64,000 nucleotides of DNA from Tetragenococcus solitarius NBRC 100494 (GCF_001544195.1 NZ_BCPY01000003.1:79368-143367); one strand, 5' to 3'. Shown: positions 54,330 through 63,873, counted from the first letter of the stretch. Notes: generated by a model not told the origin, from the letters alone. Numbers and translations are program-made.

Positions 54330-54345
54330 TAAAAAGCGCTTACAA
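54330..54345 (-). promoter_or_regulatory. probable cre (CcpA) site before the PTS gene
   Basis: TTGTAAGCGCTTTTTA on the minus strand matches WTGNNARCGNWWWCAW at 14 of 16 positions. It lies 37 bp ahead of the PTS start. CcpA binding here would repress the PTS on preferred sugars. Confidence 0.55.
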
Positions 54346-54369
54346 ATCTTTGTATAATAAATGACCTGA

Positions 54370-54407
54370 AAAGAAAAAAAGTAGTTTTTTAGTAAAAAAC
54401 TACTTTG
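54370..54407 (-). terminator. terminator after sufB
   Basis: AAAGTAGTTTTTT pairs with AAAAAACTACTTT around a three-base loop, then TTTTCTTTT on the minus strand. It is 180 bp past the sufB stop. The rest of the gap 54294-54589 shows only the cre site. Confidence 0.65.
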
Positions 54408-54589
54408 ACAATACTGTTAAAGAATCTTTTAGAAGAAAAGAACAGCAAACTTTCCTTCTTTTATTAATAAATCAAGACAAGTCAGCGTAACTTCTCTTCA
54501 TTTCATGCAAAAAGAAAGGATTTTTCTAGCCTTTACCGTTATTTCTCTAATAATGTAGATACTCTTCTTTTTTACAAGAAAACTGATTT

Positions 54590-55984
54590 TTAACCAACAG
54601 AACCTTCCATGCTCATATTGATTAGCTGGTTCATCTCTACAGCATATTCCATCGGCAGTTCTTTAGTAATGGGATCCATAAACCCGTTAATAATCATCGC
54701 TGTGGCATCTTCTTCACTAATGCCACGAGACATTAAATAAAATAATTGATCCTCAGAAATTTTCGATACACTGGCTTCATGTTCTAAAGCAACGTTGTTG
54801 TTTAAAATTTCATTATAAGGAATCGTATCAGAAGTAGACTTATCATCCATTAAAATCGTATCACATTCAATATGAGATTTAGAGCCTGTGCTATTACGAC
54901 CAAATGACACTTGCCCACGATAATCTGTCTTTCCGCCACCTTTTGCAACCGATTTTGAAATTAATGTACTTGAGGTATTAGGAGCATTGTGATATACCTT
55001 ACAGCCAGCATCCAAGTGTTGTCCATAATTAGCAAAAGCCATCGACAATACGGAAGTTTTGGAATGTGGACCTTTTAAGATGCTACATGGATACTTCATG
55101 TTTACCTTGCTACCAAGGTTTCCATCAATCCATTCTAAAGTGCCGTTTTCTTCTACCTTACCTCTTTCAGTTACCAGATTATAAACATTATCTGACCAAT
55201 TTTGGATGGTTGTATAACGAAAAAAAGCATCCTTTTTTACAATAATTTCAACACTAGCAGCATGCAGACTATTTGCTGAATAGTTCGGTGCTGTACATCC
55301 TTCGATATATTGAATTGAAGCTCCTTCATCAACGATAATCAGGGAACGTTCAAACTGTCCTGCATTTTCACCATTAATCCGGAAATAGGTTTGGACAGGA
55401 ATTTCACATTGAACTCCTTTAGGAACATAAATAAATGTTCCTCCCGACCAGACGGCACCATTTAATGCAGCAAACTTATGCTCAGAATTAGAAATCACAC
55501 TGGCAAAGTATTTTTTTACTAGTTCTGGATATTCTTTTAATGCGGTATCCGTATCAGTAAAAATAACCCCTTGCTTGGCAAACTCCTCCTTCATATTGTG
55601 ATAAACCACTTCAGATTCGTATTGAGCTGCTGCACCTGCTAAATACTTGCGCTCTGCTTGAGGAATCCCTAACCGTTCAAAAGTATTTTTTATTTTATCT
55701 GGCACATCATCCCAATTATTCGTATTTTTTTCACTGGAGCGCTGGAAATAGACCACATCATCGAAATTAATTCCCGATAAGTCCGGTCCCCAATCAGGCA
55801 AAGGGAGTTTGTGAAATAGTTCTAATGAACGTAAGCGATAATCAAGCATCCATTGCGGTTCATTTTTTAAGCGAGACATTTCTTGTACCGTTTCTTCCGT
55901 TAATCCACTACCACTAGAATAAATAGGCTCAATATCATCATGAAACCCATACTCGTATTCTCTGCTTTTTGTTTCGACTGTCAT
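54590..55984 (-). CDS. sufB: Fe-S cluster assembly protein SufB
   Basis: 464-residue SufB scaffold. [17 protein letters not shown]-terminus and the beta-helix core [52 protein letters not shown], and [19 protein letters not shown]. Normally sufB is the last gene of sufCDSUB; here no other suf gene lies within the window, and the gene has its own strong promoter and terminator. Either the operon is split or this is an extra copy. Confidence 0.95.
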   Translation of the reverse strand: MTVETKSREYEYGFHDDIEPIYSSGSGLTEETVQEMSRLKNEPQWMLDYRLRSLELFHKLPLPDWGPDLSGINFDDVVYFQRSSEKNTNNWDDVPDKIKNTFERLGIPQAERKYLAGAAAQYESEVVYHNMKEEFAKQGVIFTDTDTALKEYPELVKKYFASVISNSEHKFAALNGAVWSGGTFIYVPKGVQCEIPVQTYFRINGENAGQFERSLIIVDEGASIQYIEGCTAPNYSANSLHAASVEIIVKKDAFFRYTTIQNWSDNVYNLVTERGKVEENGTLEWIDGNLGSKVNMKYPCSILKGPHSKTSVLSMAFANYGQHLDAGCKVYHNAPNTSSTLISKSVAKGGGKTDYRGQVSFGRNSTGSKSHIECDTILMDDKSTSDTIPYNEILNNNVALEHEASVSKISEDQLFYLMSRGISEEDATAMIINGFMDPITKELPMEYAVEMNQLINMSMEGSVG

Positions 55985-56073
55985 CTTTTATATAACTCCT
56001 CTCATTAGTAATACATACTTTCTTACTAGAGATTGTTTTAAGTTTCACTAGAATCATTCTAATTATAACACAA

Positions 56074-56102
56074 ATTCTACCTGCACGACCAAACAATGTC
56101 AA
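56074..56102 (-). promoter_or_regulatory. strong promoter of sufB
   Basis: Perfect TTGACA (56097-56102), 17 bp, TAGAAT (56074-56079) on the minus strand. A TATAAT lies just downstream of it. This is the best vegetative promoter I can see in the window. Confidence 0.8.
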
Positions 56103-56186
56103 ATCAATTTAAGGCCTTTATACCGCCTATTCTCCGGTTTAAAGCTCGCTAGATTGGCTTTTTTAATTGAGAATTATTGAACGACT

Positions 56187-57371
56187 TTACAAGTAAATGG
56201 TAGGTGCCCAATTGGGGTTTTTCAACAATCGCAAACGAATAACAGCTGGTATTTGGTCGAGTTCATTTGTTACTTTTCTAATTTTAGGCAAATCTGCTTC
56301 GTCTAAATCGATCAACGTGTAAACGTAACCTTCATAACGTTCACTGGCTAAGATATCAATTTCAATATTATGAGCGGAGATTTTTTGAGAGATTTCCGAA
56401 AATATTTTGGGTTGATCAACATAAAAAATAGTTAAACGTATAGGCGCAGTAAAAGGCAGAAAAACGTCTGGAAAATTCACCGATTGACGCACTGTTCCGT
56501 AAATTAGAAAGTCGCGCATATTACGCATGGCAGCCATCGCACCATCTTGTAGCGCTTTTCCGGTCGTACCACCCATATGTGGCAGTAACTTAATTTTTGG
56601 GTTTTGCAAAAGCTCCCTACTAGGAAAATCTGATACATAACCTTGTATCTGTTCATTTGCTAATGCAGAAAGTAGCGCTGCATTATTGACAATTTCGCCG
56701 CGCCCAAAGTTAAATAGTATCGTTTCTTTACGCATAGATGAAAATGCCTCACTGTTAAACATTCCTTTTGTTTCATCAGTCAGCGGTAATAAAATAATCA
56801 CAAAATCCGACCGTGACAAAAGATCTTTCAGTGCATAGACCTGCTCAAAATAATTTTGATTACGGGGCTGTCGGGCATAACCAATGACATCCATACCCAA
56901 ATTAAAACAAGCACGTGCCACTTGTTCTCCAATAGCACCTAAACCTAAAATACCGATTGACTTTCCTATTAATTCCCCGCCAATGTAATGGTTACGAATT
57001 TGTTCAGCTTGCTCTAATATATTCTCTCCTGTTAAGTTTTGCACAGCATCTGCAGCTTTTTCGATTGGACGAACGCTGTTTAATAAACTTGTAAGCACCA
57101 ATTCCTTGACGGCATTCGCATTCACTCCAGGCGTATTAAAAACCATGGTACCATTTCTCGTACAAGCTTTAACATTGATGTTATTGATGCCGATTCCAGC
57201 ACGTCCAACAACCAAAAGATTCTCTGTAATTAATTGATCAGGAACTTGTGCACTCCGAACAAAAATTGCACCGGGACGTGTGAAATCAGCCGAAAATTCA
57301 AAACGCTCCACTCTGTTTAAACGACGTTGTAACCTGAGTGAAAGTTCGTCTAAGGTTAAAATTTGGTACAT
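56187..57371 (-). CDS. serA: 3-phosphoglycerate dehydrogenase-like 2-hydroxyacid dehydrogenase with ACT domain
   Basis: 394 residues. Substrate domain (VVGRAGIGINNINVKACTRNGTMVFNTPGVNANAVKELVL), NAD domain with GLGAIGEQVARACFNLGMDVIGYA, catalytic NFGRGEIVNN and HMGGTTGKALQ. The last 75 residues form an ACT-like domain, as in serine-inhibited SerA. ATG 57369-57371 follows GGAGG; a longer open frame precedes it without a binding site. No serC or serB lies nearby, so serine synthesis is inferred only from family. Confidence 0.8.
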   Translation of the reverse strand: MYQILTLDELSLRLQRRLNRVERFEFSADFTRPGAIFVRSAQVPDQLITENLLVVGRAGIGINNINVKACTRNGTMVFNTPGVNANAVKELVLTSLLNSVRPIEKAADAVQNLTGENILEQAEQIRNHYIGGELIGKSIGILGLGAIGEQVARACFNLGMDVIGYARQPRNQNYFEQVYALKDLLSRSDFVIILLPLTDETKGMFNSEAFSSMRKETILFNFGRGEIVNNAALLSALANEQIQGYVSDFPSRELLQNPKIKLLPHMGGTTGKALQDGAMAAMRNMRDFLIYGTVRQSVNFPDVFLPFTAPIRLTIFYVDQPKIFSEISQKISAHNIEIDILASERYEGYVYTLIDLDEADLPKIRKVTNELDQIPAVIRLRLLKNPNWAPTIYL

Positions 57372-57464
57372 ACAGCCTTCCTCCATTTCCTCTCTAAAAC
57401 ATTTTAATAAAATTTTCCCCAAAAATGAGGTAAAATAATAGCAATAAACTTTGAGGTGATAAAT

Positions 57465-58091
57465 ATGCATATTGAAATGGTTAATTTTAAAGATAACAAA
57501 CCTATTATTGGAAAAAATACACAGATGAAAGATATCACCTTTGGCGACTATGTAGAAATCGGCGAAGATAACCATTTAGATAATAGTTACGTTGGCGATT
57601 ATGACTATACTGGTCAACACTGTTATATTCAAAACAGTGATTTGAAACGCTTTATTAGTATCGCAGCCTTAGTAAGAATTGGTCCGACAAACCATCCTTT
57701 AGATCGTCCCACCCAACATCTGTTTGGATATAATGGCGAAGGATACGGCTTTTATCCTAAAGACAGTGAGTTTTTAGCCAAACGTAAACAAAAGATAACT
57801 ACTATTGGCAATGACGTCTGGATCGGACATGGCGTAGTCATACAAGCAGGCGTCACAATTGGAAATGGTGCGGCTATCGCATCCAATGCAGTAGTTACTA
57901 AAGATGTACCCCCTTATGCAATTGTCGGTGGTGTCCCAGCCAAAATAATCAAATATCGTTTTTCAGAGTATATCATTGCTGCAATGCAAGAAATTGCTTG
58001 GTGGAATTGGGATCGAGAAATGCTAGAAGCAAGATACTTAGATATGCGTCTGCCGATTGAAGAATTTGTCAAAAAGTATCATAAATCTTAA
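57465..58091 (+). CDS. hexapeptide-repeat acetyltransferase (CatB/Phn-type)
   Basis: 208-residue left-handed beta-helix O-acetyltransferase. The hexapeptide ladder ([28 protein letters not shown]) is followed by [10 protein letters not shown] and [46 protein letters not shown], the CatB-type active site. NHP.xRP.QH and late WWNWD also occur in phosphonate-associated acyltransferases. Substrate unknown. ATG 57465 after GAGGTG; divergent from serA. Confidence 0.82.
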   Translation: MHIEMVNFKDNKPIIGKNTQMKDITFGDYVEIGEDNHLDNSYVGDYDYTGQHCYIQNSDLKRFISIAALVRIGPTNHPLDRPTQHLFGYNGEGYGFYPKDSEFLAKRKQKITTIGNDVWIGHGVVIQAGVTIGNGAAIASNAVVTKDVPPYAIVGGVPAKIIKYRFSEYIIAAMQEIAWWNWDREMLEARYLDMRLPIEEFVKKYHKS

Positions 58092-58204
58092 GAAAAAATA
58101 TTTTATTCAATCTACTACGCCTATATAGAATACTAAAATAAAAAGTTTTAGTTAGACCATGCCCTAGTATACCCAGCAGGATATGATCGATCGCTAGAAG
58201 TAAA

Positions 58205-58230
58205 AGCCATCTTATTTTTTAAGATGACTT
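58205..58230 (-). terminator. terminator after the cyclase gene
   Basis: AGTCATCTTA pairs with TAAGATGGCT around AAAAA, then TTTTACTT on the minus strand. Confidence 0.6.
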
Positions 58231-58241
58231 GAAATAACTAT

Positions 58242-58991
58242 TTACTCCGTTCCTTCTGGGATAATCGCAAATACTCGAATATTGAAACCGGGCGCTGATT
58301 TGATTTTTGGAACACCTACAACAATTGAAGCCCCTTTAGAAGGAACTTCTGCTAGATTGTTCATCACTTCAATTTGATAATTATCGGTTGATAACCAGTA
58401 TAATTCGCCCAGCAAGTGGCCATTTTTAGCTTCCTCAATGGCTGGGTCCGTATCTAAGGTTTCATGACCCACCGCTTTTACATTTCGTTTTTCATGTAAA
58501 AATTTCAATGCTTCAACAGACCACCCCGGCGTATGAGCCTGACCATTTTCATCTAAGTTATAATAACTATCTGGGTCACTCCATCGTTTAGACCAACCAC
58601 TCGAAAAAGCAACGAAGCTCCCGGCTGGAATTTCACCATATTCTCTTTCAAAGGCTAAAATATCATCTACTGTTAGCATATAATCATTGTTAGCTATTAC
58701 CTCTTGTTCTTTATGAATAACAAACAACGGCAAAACAAATTCTTTTAATTCTAATTCTTCTAATGATCTTTTTCCTTCAGAAAAATGAATAGGAGCATCA
58801 ATATGTGTCCCGTATTGTGTAGCTAACGCATACTCTTTTGCAAAGAAGCCATCGTCTTTTACTGTATACAAGGTATTTTCAGTAATTGGCTTGAATGCTT
58901 GAAAATAAGGCATTTCAGGCGTCACTGTATGGGACAAATCGATCCACTTTTGTCCTTTTAAATAAAGGATACTTTCAGTAATTTTGCTCAT
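58242..58991 (-). CDS. cyclase family protein (kynurenine formamidase-like)
   Basis: 249-residue cyclase/arylformamidase fold with the metal motif YGTHIDAPIHF (HxGTHxDxP variant) at about residue 60 and HETLDTDPAIEEAK later. The substrate is unknown; relatives hydrolyse kynurenine-type amides or cyclise polyketides. Monocistronic, ATG after AGAAGG. Confidence 0.8.
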   Translation of the reverse strand: MSKITESILYLKGQKWIDLSHTVTPEMPYFQAFKPITENTLYTVKDDGFFAKEYALATQYGTHIDAPIHFSEGKRSLEELELKEFVLPLFVIHKEQEVIANNDYMLTVDDILAFEREYGEIPAGSFVAFSSGWSKRWSDPDSYYNLDENGQAHTPGWSVEALKFLHEKRNVKAVGHETLDTDPAIEEAKNGHLLGELYWLSTDNYQIEVMNNLAEVPSKGASIVVGVPKIKSAPGFNIRVFAIIPEGTE

Positions 58992-59079
58992 TGAATAGAC
59001 CTTCTTTCTAGAATAATCAGCTTTTTACAACAGGATAAATAATTTCTATGATTTTACCATAGTCCTTCTAAAACACAAA

Positions 59080-59115
59080 ATAAAAAAGCCGAGACAGCAA
59101 ATCCCCCGGCCTTTT
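59080..59115 (-). terminator. terminator after the PTS/alsE operon
   Basis: On the minus strand GCCGGGG and CTCGGC pair imperfectly around an 11-nt loop, then six T. Confidence 0.65.
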
Positions 59116-59141
59116 CAGCGTTTTAGTTCAATCTAACAAAC

Positions 59142-59837
59142 TTACTCTTTATAATATTTTTTACCAGTCATCTCTTTATAGTCTGTCATCATGGTTTGCC
59201 AAGATGTTTCGATATTTTCTGTTAAACCAAATAGACCGCTTCGACCTACAATATAAATATCTGGTCCCGCTTCATCAATCTTAGCAAAAGATTTTCGATT
59301 GGATGAACCATCCATTTCGATCAGATACTTATAATCATTTGTTTCACGTAGCTCTCTTAATTGGACAATCTTTTCTAAGGTACCATCAATAAATTTTTGA
59401 CCTGCAAAGCCTGGGTCCACCGTCATTATCGTCACTTTATCCAGTAAAGGGATATAAGGGTAGATTGTTTCCACTGGTGTTTCCGGATTCAATACAATTC
59501 CAGCTTTTAATCCTGCCTCATGGATTTGGTCAATTAAGCGAAAAGCCAAACCGTCCAATACTTCTGCATGGATACAAATCCATTCACATTTTATATCAAT
59601 GAGTTGCTGCACCCAAAAACTAGGTTGGGTAACCATCAAATGAGCGGACATAGAAACATCGCTTATCTTTCTAACCTCTTCTATAAACCAAGGAGACAAG
59701 GAAATATTAGGAACATAATGGCCATCCATGATGTCAATATGATAAGAATCTACATGGTCATTTAAAAAACGAATTTCTTCCTTAAATTTATCCAAATTCA
59801 TCGTCATCAGCGATGGAGAAAACTGTACATCATTCAT
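59142..59837 (-). CDS. alsE: D-allulose-6-phosphate 3-epimerase (AlsE-like)
   Basis: 231-residue TIM-barrel epimerase of the ribulose-phosphate epimerase family. SPSLMTMNLDKFKEEI, HIDIMDGHYVPNIS, VTIMTVDPGFAGQKFI and EMDGSSNR carry the metal ligands. LNPETPVETIYPYI, DGLAFRLIDQI and IVGRSGLF are closer to AlsE than to Rpe. It would turn allulose 6-phosphate into fructose 6-phosphate. Last gene of the PTS operon. Confidence 0.82.
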   Translation of the reverse strand: MNDVQFSPSLMTMNLDKFKEEIRFLNDHVDSYHIDIMDGHYVPNISLSPWFIEEVRKISDVSMSAHLMVTQPSFWVQQLIDIKCEWICIHAEVLDGLAFRLIDQIHEAGLKAGIVLNPETPVETIYPYIPLLDKVTIMTVDPGFAGQKFIDGTLEKIVQLRELRETNDYKYLIEMDGSSNRKSFAKIDEAGPDIYIVGRSGLFGLTENIETSWQTMMTDYKEMTGKKYYKE

Positions 59838-59860
59838 TTATAGACCCTTCTTTCTCAAAT

Positions 59861-60958
59861 TTAGGAGATTTGAATATCGTTCAAGTCAATATCTTCTTCC
59901 TCGATTTCTTTTTGTGTTTCAAGGTCTTCTGGAGAAAGTTTCTTTTTAATGATCACCAATACTAAAGCTGTAACAACAATATTGGCTAATAAAGCAAGGA
60001 CTCCTGCCATAGGTCTTGACATTGTTGGTAACATTAATACGCCGCCAAAAGGCACAGTAGAATCCGCTCCTAAAGTCATGGAAACGGCGCCACCAGCAGC
60101 ACCACCTACCGCACTTGCAATAACACTACGGATAATATCATTCATCGCTAACGGAATAACACCTTCAACAACGTTTACGACTCCCATAGGAACAGTGGAT
60201 TTTAATGTTTCAACCTCAGTTGGCGTGTAAATTTGTTTGTTAATCAGTTTTCCGAAAAGATGAGCCAGACCAAAACCAATAGGTGTAGCAGTATTAACTA
60301 GCTGCAAAGCTGTAATCGGTTCATTAATTCCTTCCGCTTGTAGCGTCAAGACAAAAGCAAAAACAGTTTTATTAATTGGTCCCCCATAATCCACTGCGCT
60401 TAAAAGTCCTACAACTAGACCAAATACAAGAATGGAAGAAGAGTTCAAACTATTTAATATGCCTGTTAACCAAGTTGTAAAAGCGGCAATCGGTGTACCA
60501 ATAATGTAGACCATGATTAAACCGCTGATTAATGCACTTAAAAAAGGGATCACTAAAGTTGGCATTAACCCCTTAGCCCACTCTGGTACTTTTAAAAATC
60601 TTACAATTAAAATGGTAATGTATCCTGCAATGAAACCACCTAACAAGCCGCCAATAAAGCCGGCTTCAATAGCATTAGCTGTAAGACCTACAATAAATCC
60701 AGGTGCGATTCCCACCTTTTCAGCGATGGAATAAGAAATACCAGTAGAAATAACGACCGGTAGCAATCCTAACGTCGTACCGCCAAGCGTTGCAAGCACA
60801 TCCCAAAAACTAAAATTTCCTGTTAAATCTGCCGGATTTTCTCCACCCATGGCTGAGCCAATCGCTACTAAAAATCCGGCCCCACAGACAATCGGAATTA
60901 AGTATGAGATTGCTGTTAATAAGTGTCCTTTAAGATTTAAATGCCTGATTGTTTCCAT
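59861..60958 (-). CDS. PTS fructose-type permease subunit EIIC
   Basis: 365-residue EIIC with about nine membrane helices. HLLTAISYLIPIVCGAGFLVAIGSAM, GFIGGLLGGFIAGY and VPFGGVLMLP are typical of the fructose family. The C-terminus ends with a Glu-rich soluble tail. ATG after AAGGAGG. It lies between the upstream EIIA and the epimerase. Confidence 0.9.
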   Translation of the reverse strand: METIRHLNLKGHLLTAISYLIPIVCGAGFLVAIGSAMGGENPADLTGNFSFWDVLATLGGTTLGLLPVVISTGISYSIAEKVGIAPGFIVGLTANAIEAGFIGGLLGGFIAGYITILIVRFLKVPEWAKGLMPTLVIPFLSALISGLIMVYIIGTPIAAFTTWLTGILNSLNSSSILVFGLVVGLLSAVDYGGPINKTVFAFVLTLQAEGINEPITALQLVNTATPIGFGLAHLFGKLINKQIYTPTEVETLKSTVPMGVVNVVEGVIPLAMNDIIRSVIASAVGGAAGGAVSMTLGADSTVPFGGVLMLPTMSRPMAGVLALLANIVVTALVLVIIKKKLSPEDLETQKEIEEEDIDLNDIQIS

Positions 60959-60972
60959 GTAAATTCCCTCCT

Positions 60973-61428
60973 TTACTGTTGTGTAAAACTAGCGATCACT
61001 TCGTCGGCAGTGCTAGCTGTTAATAAACTTTGTACGACTTTTTCATTCCCTAATTTTTTAGCAAAAAGAGCTAATAATTTTAGATGCTGCTCTGCTCCTT
61101 CATTACTATCTCCCACAGCAAATAATACAATGACTTTTACACCGTGTTCGTCTATAGATTCCCAAGGGATCTCTTGTTTGTTAATAAAAATCGCTACACC
61201 TACTTTGTCTACAACAGAACTTTTGCCATGAGGAATAGCAATATAATTGCCAATCCCTGTCTTTCCTTCTTTTTCACGAGCATAAATATCCTGGGCAAAT
61301 GCTTTTTCATCTGAGATATAACCATTTGCTTTTAATGAAGCAACAATATGTTCAATGGCTTGTCTTTTTGTCGTTACATTCAGTTCCGTATTAATAATAT
61401 TCTTATCTAAAATTTCACTAATTTCCAT
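60973..61428 (-). CDS. PTS EIIA, fructose/mannitol class
   Basis: 151 residues. AIPHGKSSVVDKVGVAI has the phosphorylated histidine (about residue 63), and the TGIGNYIAIPHG environment is family-typical. It passes phosphate from HPr to EIIB. Second EIIA of this operon. ATG after AGGGG. Confidence 0.92.
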   Translation of the reverse strand: MEISEILDKNIINTELNVTTKRQAIEHIVASLKANGYISDEKAFAQDIYAREKEGKTGIGNYIAIPHGKSSVVDKVGVAIFINKQEIPWESIDEHGVKVIVLFAVGDSNEGAEQHLKLLALFAKKLGNEKVVQSLLTASTADEVIASFTQQ

Positions 61429-61438
61429 TTTGTAACCC

Positions 61439-61765
61439 CTACTTATTTTTTTGATCTTCTTTTACAACTTCTTCCGCTTTTTGAATTAGTTTATTAGGTG
61501 ATTTTATGGCCACTTCTGTTGGTACTTGAATCACTCTTTTACCTTCAAATCTTTCCCGGCCACTAATTTTTACGTCAATCGCTAAAATAACTATATCCGC
61601 TTCTTGAATTTGTTCCTGGCTTAATGCGTTTTCAACACCGATCGTTCCACTTGTTTCAATGTGTACCTCATGTCCTGCTTTTTTTCCTGCCTCTTCTAAC
61701 TTTTCTTGGGCAATGTATGTATGTGCAATTCCTACTGTACATGCTGCTACACCTACTATTTTCAT
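61439..61765 (-). CDS. PTS EIIB, fructose type
   Basis: 108 residues. VAACTVGIAHTYIAQEKLEEAGKK is the EIIB-fructose P-loop, with the phospho-Cys at residue 9. ATG overlaps the stop of the upstream EIIA by 4 bp. Confidence 0.93.
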   Translation of the reverse strand: MKIVGVAACTVGIAHTYIAQEKLEEAGKKAGHEVHIETSGTIGVENALSQEQIQEADIVILAIDVKISGRERFEGKRVIQVPTEVAIKSPNKLIQKAEEVVKEDQKNK

Positions 61766-62196
61766 AAAAAATCGTCTCCTTCATTCCTATTTTTATTTTC
61801 CAAATTCATCAACTTGTTTAAATACTTGTCATCTGCTAGTTTTCGGGTAAATTCCATTATCGCTTGTTTTATCGACTTTTTTTCTTCAGTTTTTAGCAAA
61901 ATAACTATAACGAGTTTGACATTACAGATCTCTTTACTCCAATGTTGTATCGCTTGTTTTAAGGAAAGAATCAGTACTTTGCTTTTAATAAAAGAAGAAC
62001 TTTCAAAATGTGGCAATAAAACTCCCGGCGCGATTTCTATACTTCCTTGTTCTTCTCTTTGGAATAACTTTGTCTTGAACTCAGAGCTATCAATCCCTGT
62101 TAACTTATGTCCTTCGCTTTCTAAAAATGACAGCACTTCTTCTTTGGAAGAAAAATTTTTTCTAGTATAAATATTGAATAACTGACTATTTCTCAT
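61762..62196 (-). CDS. divergent PTS EIIA domain protein
   Basis: 144 residues. FQREEQGSIEIAPGVLLPHFES supplies the type-2 EIIA histidine (LPHFE). It differs more from consensus than the EIIA downstream, and could be the regulatory EIIA that phosphorylates the MtlR-type activator or carry a transport role. ATG 62194-62196 after GAGGAG; it overlaps the regulator by 11 bp. Confidence 0.78.
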   Translation of the reverse strand: MRNSQLFNIYTRKNFSSKEEVLSFLESEGHKLTGIDSSEFKTKLFQREEQGSIEIAPGVLLPHFESSSFIKSKVLILSLKQAIQHWSKEICNVKLVIVILLKTEEKKSIKQAIMEFTRKLADDKYLNKLMNLENKNRNEGDDFL

Positions 62197-63679
62197 GATT
62201 AATCTCCTCAATTTTATGCTGGATCCTCCGTTGATCATCTGAAGTCAACATTGCGCTTACAAGTAACGATTTAACAGCTAGCGAATGGGTTAATTTAATT
62301 GTGGTTAAAACAAGCTCCGTTTCTGGATATACTTCTAAAAATTGTTCAAGATTTTTTGTAGCGACCACATCGATAATATCCAATTCTGGAAACTTCTTTT
62401 CAATCTTTGCTTTTAAAAGTTCTGAGGTCCCTACTCCTGTCGTACACACGATCAGTGTTTTTATTGGCAGCTGATAAGTCTCTAATACTCTGGCAAAATA
62501 AAGCGTGATAAAGCCGTTTTCATCTTCATTGATAAAGGGCAAATGATATTGCTCACTCACCATTTTTGAAACCTCACATACCTTTTCAAAGATTTCCTCA
62601 TAGGACACCTTAATTTCTTCCAATAAACCGTTTTTAATACGTATTTTATGTTTTAAACGATTGATCATCGGTTTAATATGATTCGCTAAATCAGAAAAAA
62701 TTAAATCATCAGTGATTTGAATTCCTAGCTTCTTACTCATCTTTACAATATAAGTGTCTGTTATCTGAACGACTTGTTGGGAGAATTTATTCGTATCACC
62801 AACTACACCTTGCATACGAGAAGAAGCTAAATATTGATACAGGTAAAAAATTTCTATCTCGGGTAAATCATCGTTTAGGTATTGTTCAACGCTAGCAATT
62901 GTTGCACTTGCAACCTCATACAAGTTAGAACTTTTTAATAGCTGCTGCTTTTCTTCCCTTGTCAAAGTATCTTTCTCAGTAATTTTCATTAAACCAACAT
63001 TTCTCGATCGCGTAATTAAAATATAGAGGTGAGAAAAAATATTAATATTATACGGATAAGCAAGTGTTATTTTTAAATCTTTTTCCATTTTTTTTATTTG
63101 ATTGAGAACAAATAATGCATCATAAGTATTTAAACTTGATGCCTTTACACTCGCTAGCTCGTCAATGTCCACTGTATTAAAAGCCTGAATGAGATCAGCT
63201 ACAGCTTGGCGTATATTCCCTTCTTCTCCTTGAATGGCTAAGGTACGATTTTTTCGGACCAGCTTTAATTGATACTCTGCTAATTGGTCAGCGATTATTT
63301 GTTCATCGTTAAAAATTACTGAATCACCCACATAATAATCTTTAAATAAATCATATACATTTTTGGTCTTAGGCGAAGACAATAACAATTCTTCCATGAC
63401 TCGATTACGTCTTTTTTCAGGTGAGTAATAAGAAGAACTGTTATCTATCTGCTTAGCATTCATTGAAATATATTTTTCATAATCTAATTTATAACCACGC
63501 CCCTTTTCAGAAAAAATTAAATTGCCATTTTGGTAACCTCCATTAATTTTTTTAACCAAACGATAAACTGTCTTTTTAGAAATACCTAAATCGTTGGCTA
63601 ATTCTTTTGAAGTGATATAATCTCTTTGTTTTAACAGGAGAAGTAATAGATTATATTCCCGGTTTTCTCTTGCCGACAT
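62186..63679 (-). CDS. PRD-containing PTS-type transcriptional regulator
   Basis: 497-residue MtlR/BglG-type regulator. N-terminal HTH (SKELANDLGISKKTVYRLVKKINGG), two PRD regions (about 170-400), EIIB-like domain with VCTTGVGTSELLKAKIEKKFP near residue 410. No EIIA domain of its own; the adjacent EIIA may modulate it. First gene of the operon. ATG after GGGAGG. Confidence 0.85.
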   Translation of the reverse strand: MSARENREYNLLLLLLKQRDYITSKELANDLGISKKTVYRLVKKINGGYQNGNLIFSEKGRGYKLDYEKYISMNAKQIDNSSSYYSPEKRRNRVMEELLLSSPKTKNVYDLFKDYYVGDSVIFNDEQIIADQLAEYQLKLVRKNRTLAIQGEEGNIRQAVADLIQAFNTVDIDELASVKASSLNTYDALFVLNQIKKMEKDLKITLAYPYNINIFSHLYILITRSRNVGLMKITEKDTLTREEKQQLLKSSNLYEVASATIASVEQYLNDDLPEIEIFYLYQYLASSRMQGVVGDTNKFSQQVVQITDTYIVKMSKKLGIQITDDLIFSDLANHIKPMINRLKHKIRIKNGLLEEIKVSYEEIFEKVCEVSKMVSEQYHLPFINEDENGFITLYFARVLETYQLPIKTLIVCTTGVGTSELLKAKIEKKFPELDIIDVVATKNLEQFLEVYPETELVLTTIKLTHSLAVKSLLVSAMLTSDDQRRIQHKIEEINHEK

Positions 63680-63721
63680 TATTTCTTTTCCTCCCTTATA
63701 TTTTTATCTTAACCCACATAA

Positions 63722-63762
63722 TAGAAAACGCTTCCCTTAAGATTGTCCATTGCAGCGGACAA
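63722..63762 (-). promoter_or_regulatory. cre-like site and adjacent inverted repeat before the PTS regulator
   Basis: AGGGAAGCGTTTTCTA (63722-63737) matches the cre consensus at 14 of 16 positions. Next to it TTGTCC-N8-GGACAA (63743-63762) is a perfect 6-bp inverted repeat. They lie 40-85 bp before the regulator start, where the promoter should be. I could not fix the promoter. Confidence 0.45.
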
Positions 63763-63820
63763 ATCAGCGAAGTTTTTATAAATAAATGTCACTTTTCTAT
63801 TTAAATGGCAAGGTTTTCTA

Positions 63821-63873
63821 AAAAAGAACTTCTACTATTCTCTATAAAAAGAAAAATAGTAGAAGTTCTTTTT
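63821..63873. terminator. long hairpin at the right end
   Basis: AAAAAGAACTTCTACTATT pairs perfectly with AATAGTAGAAGTTCTTTTT around a 15-nt loop, 19 bp, with T on both sides. It separates the PTS operon from the region to its right. Confidence 0.75.

Noticed and set aside
60513..60734. Plus-strand frames opposite the EIIC gene
   Set aside because: Antisense shadows of a membrane protein, without start signals.
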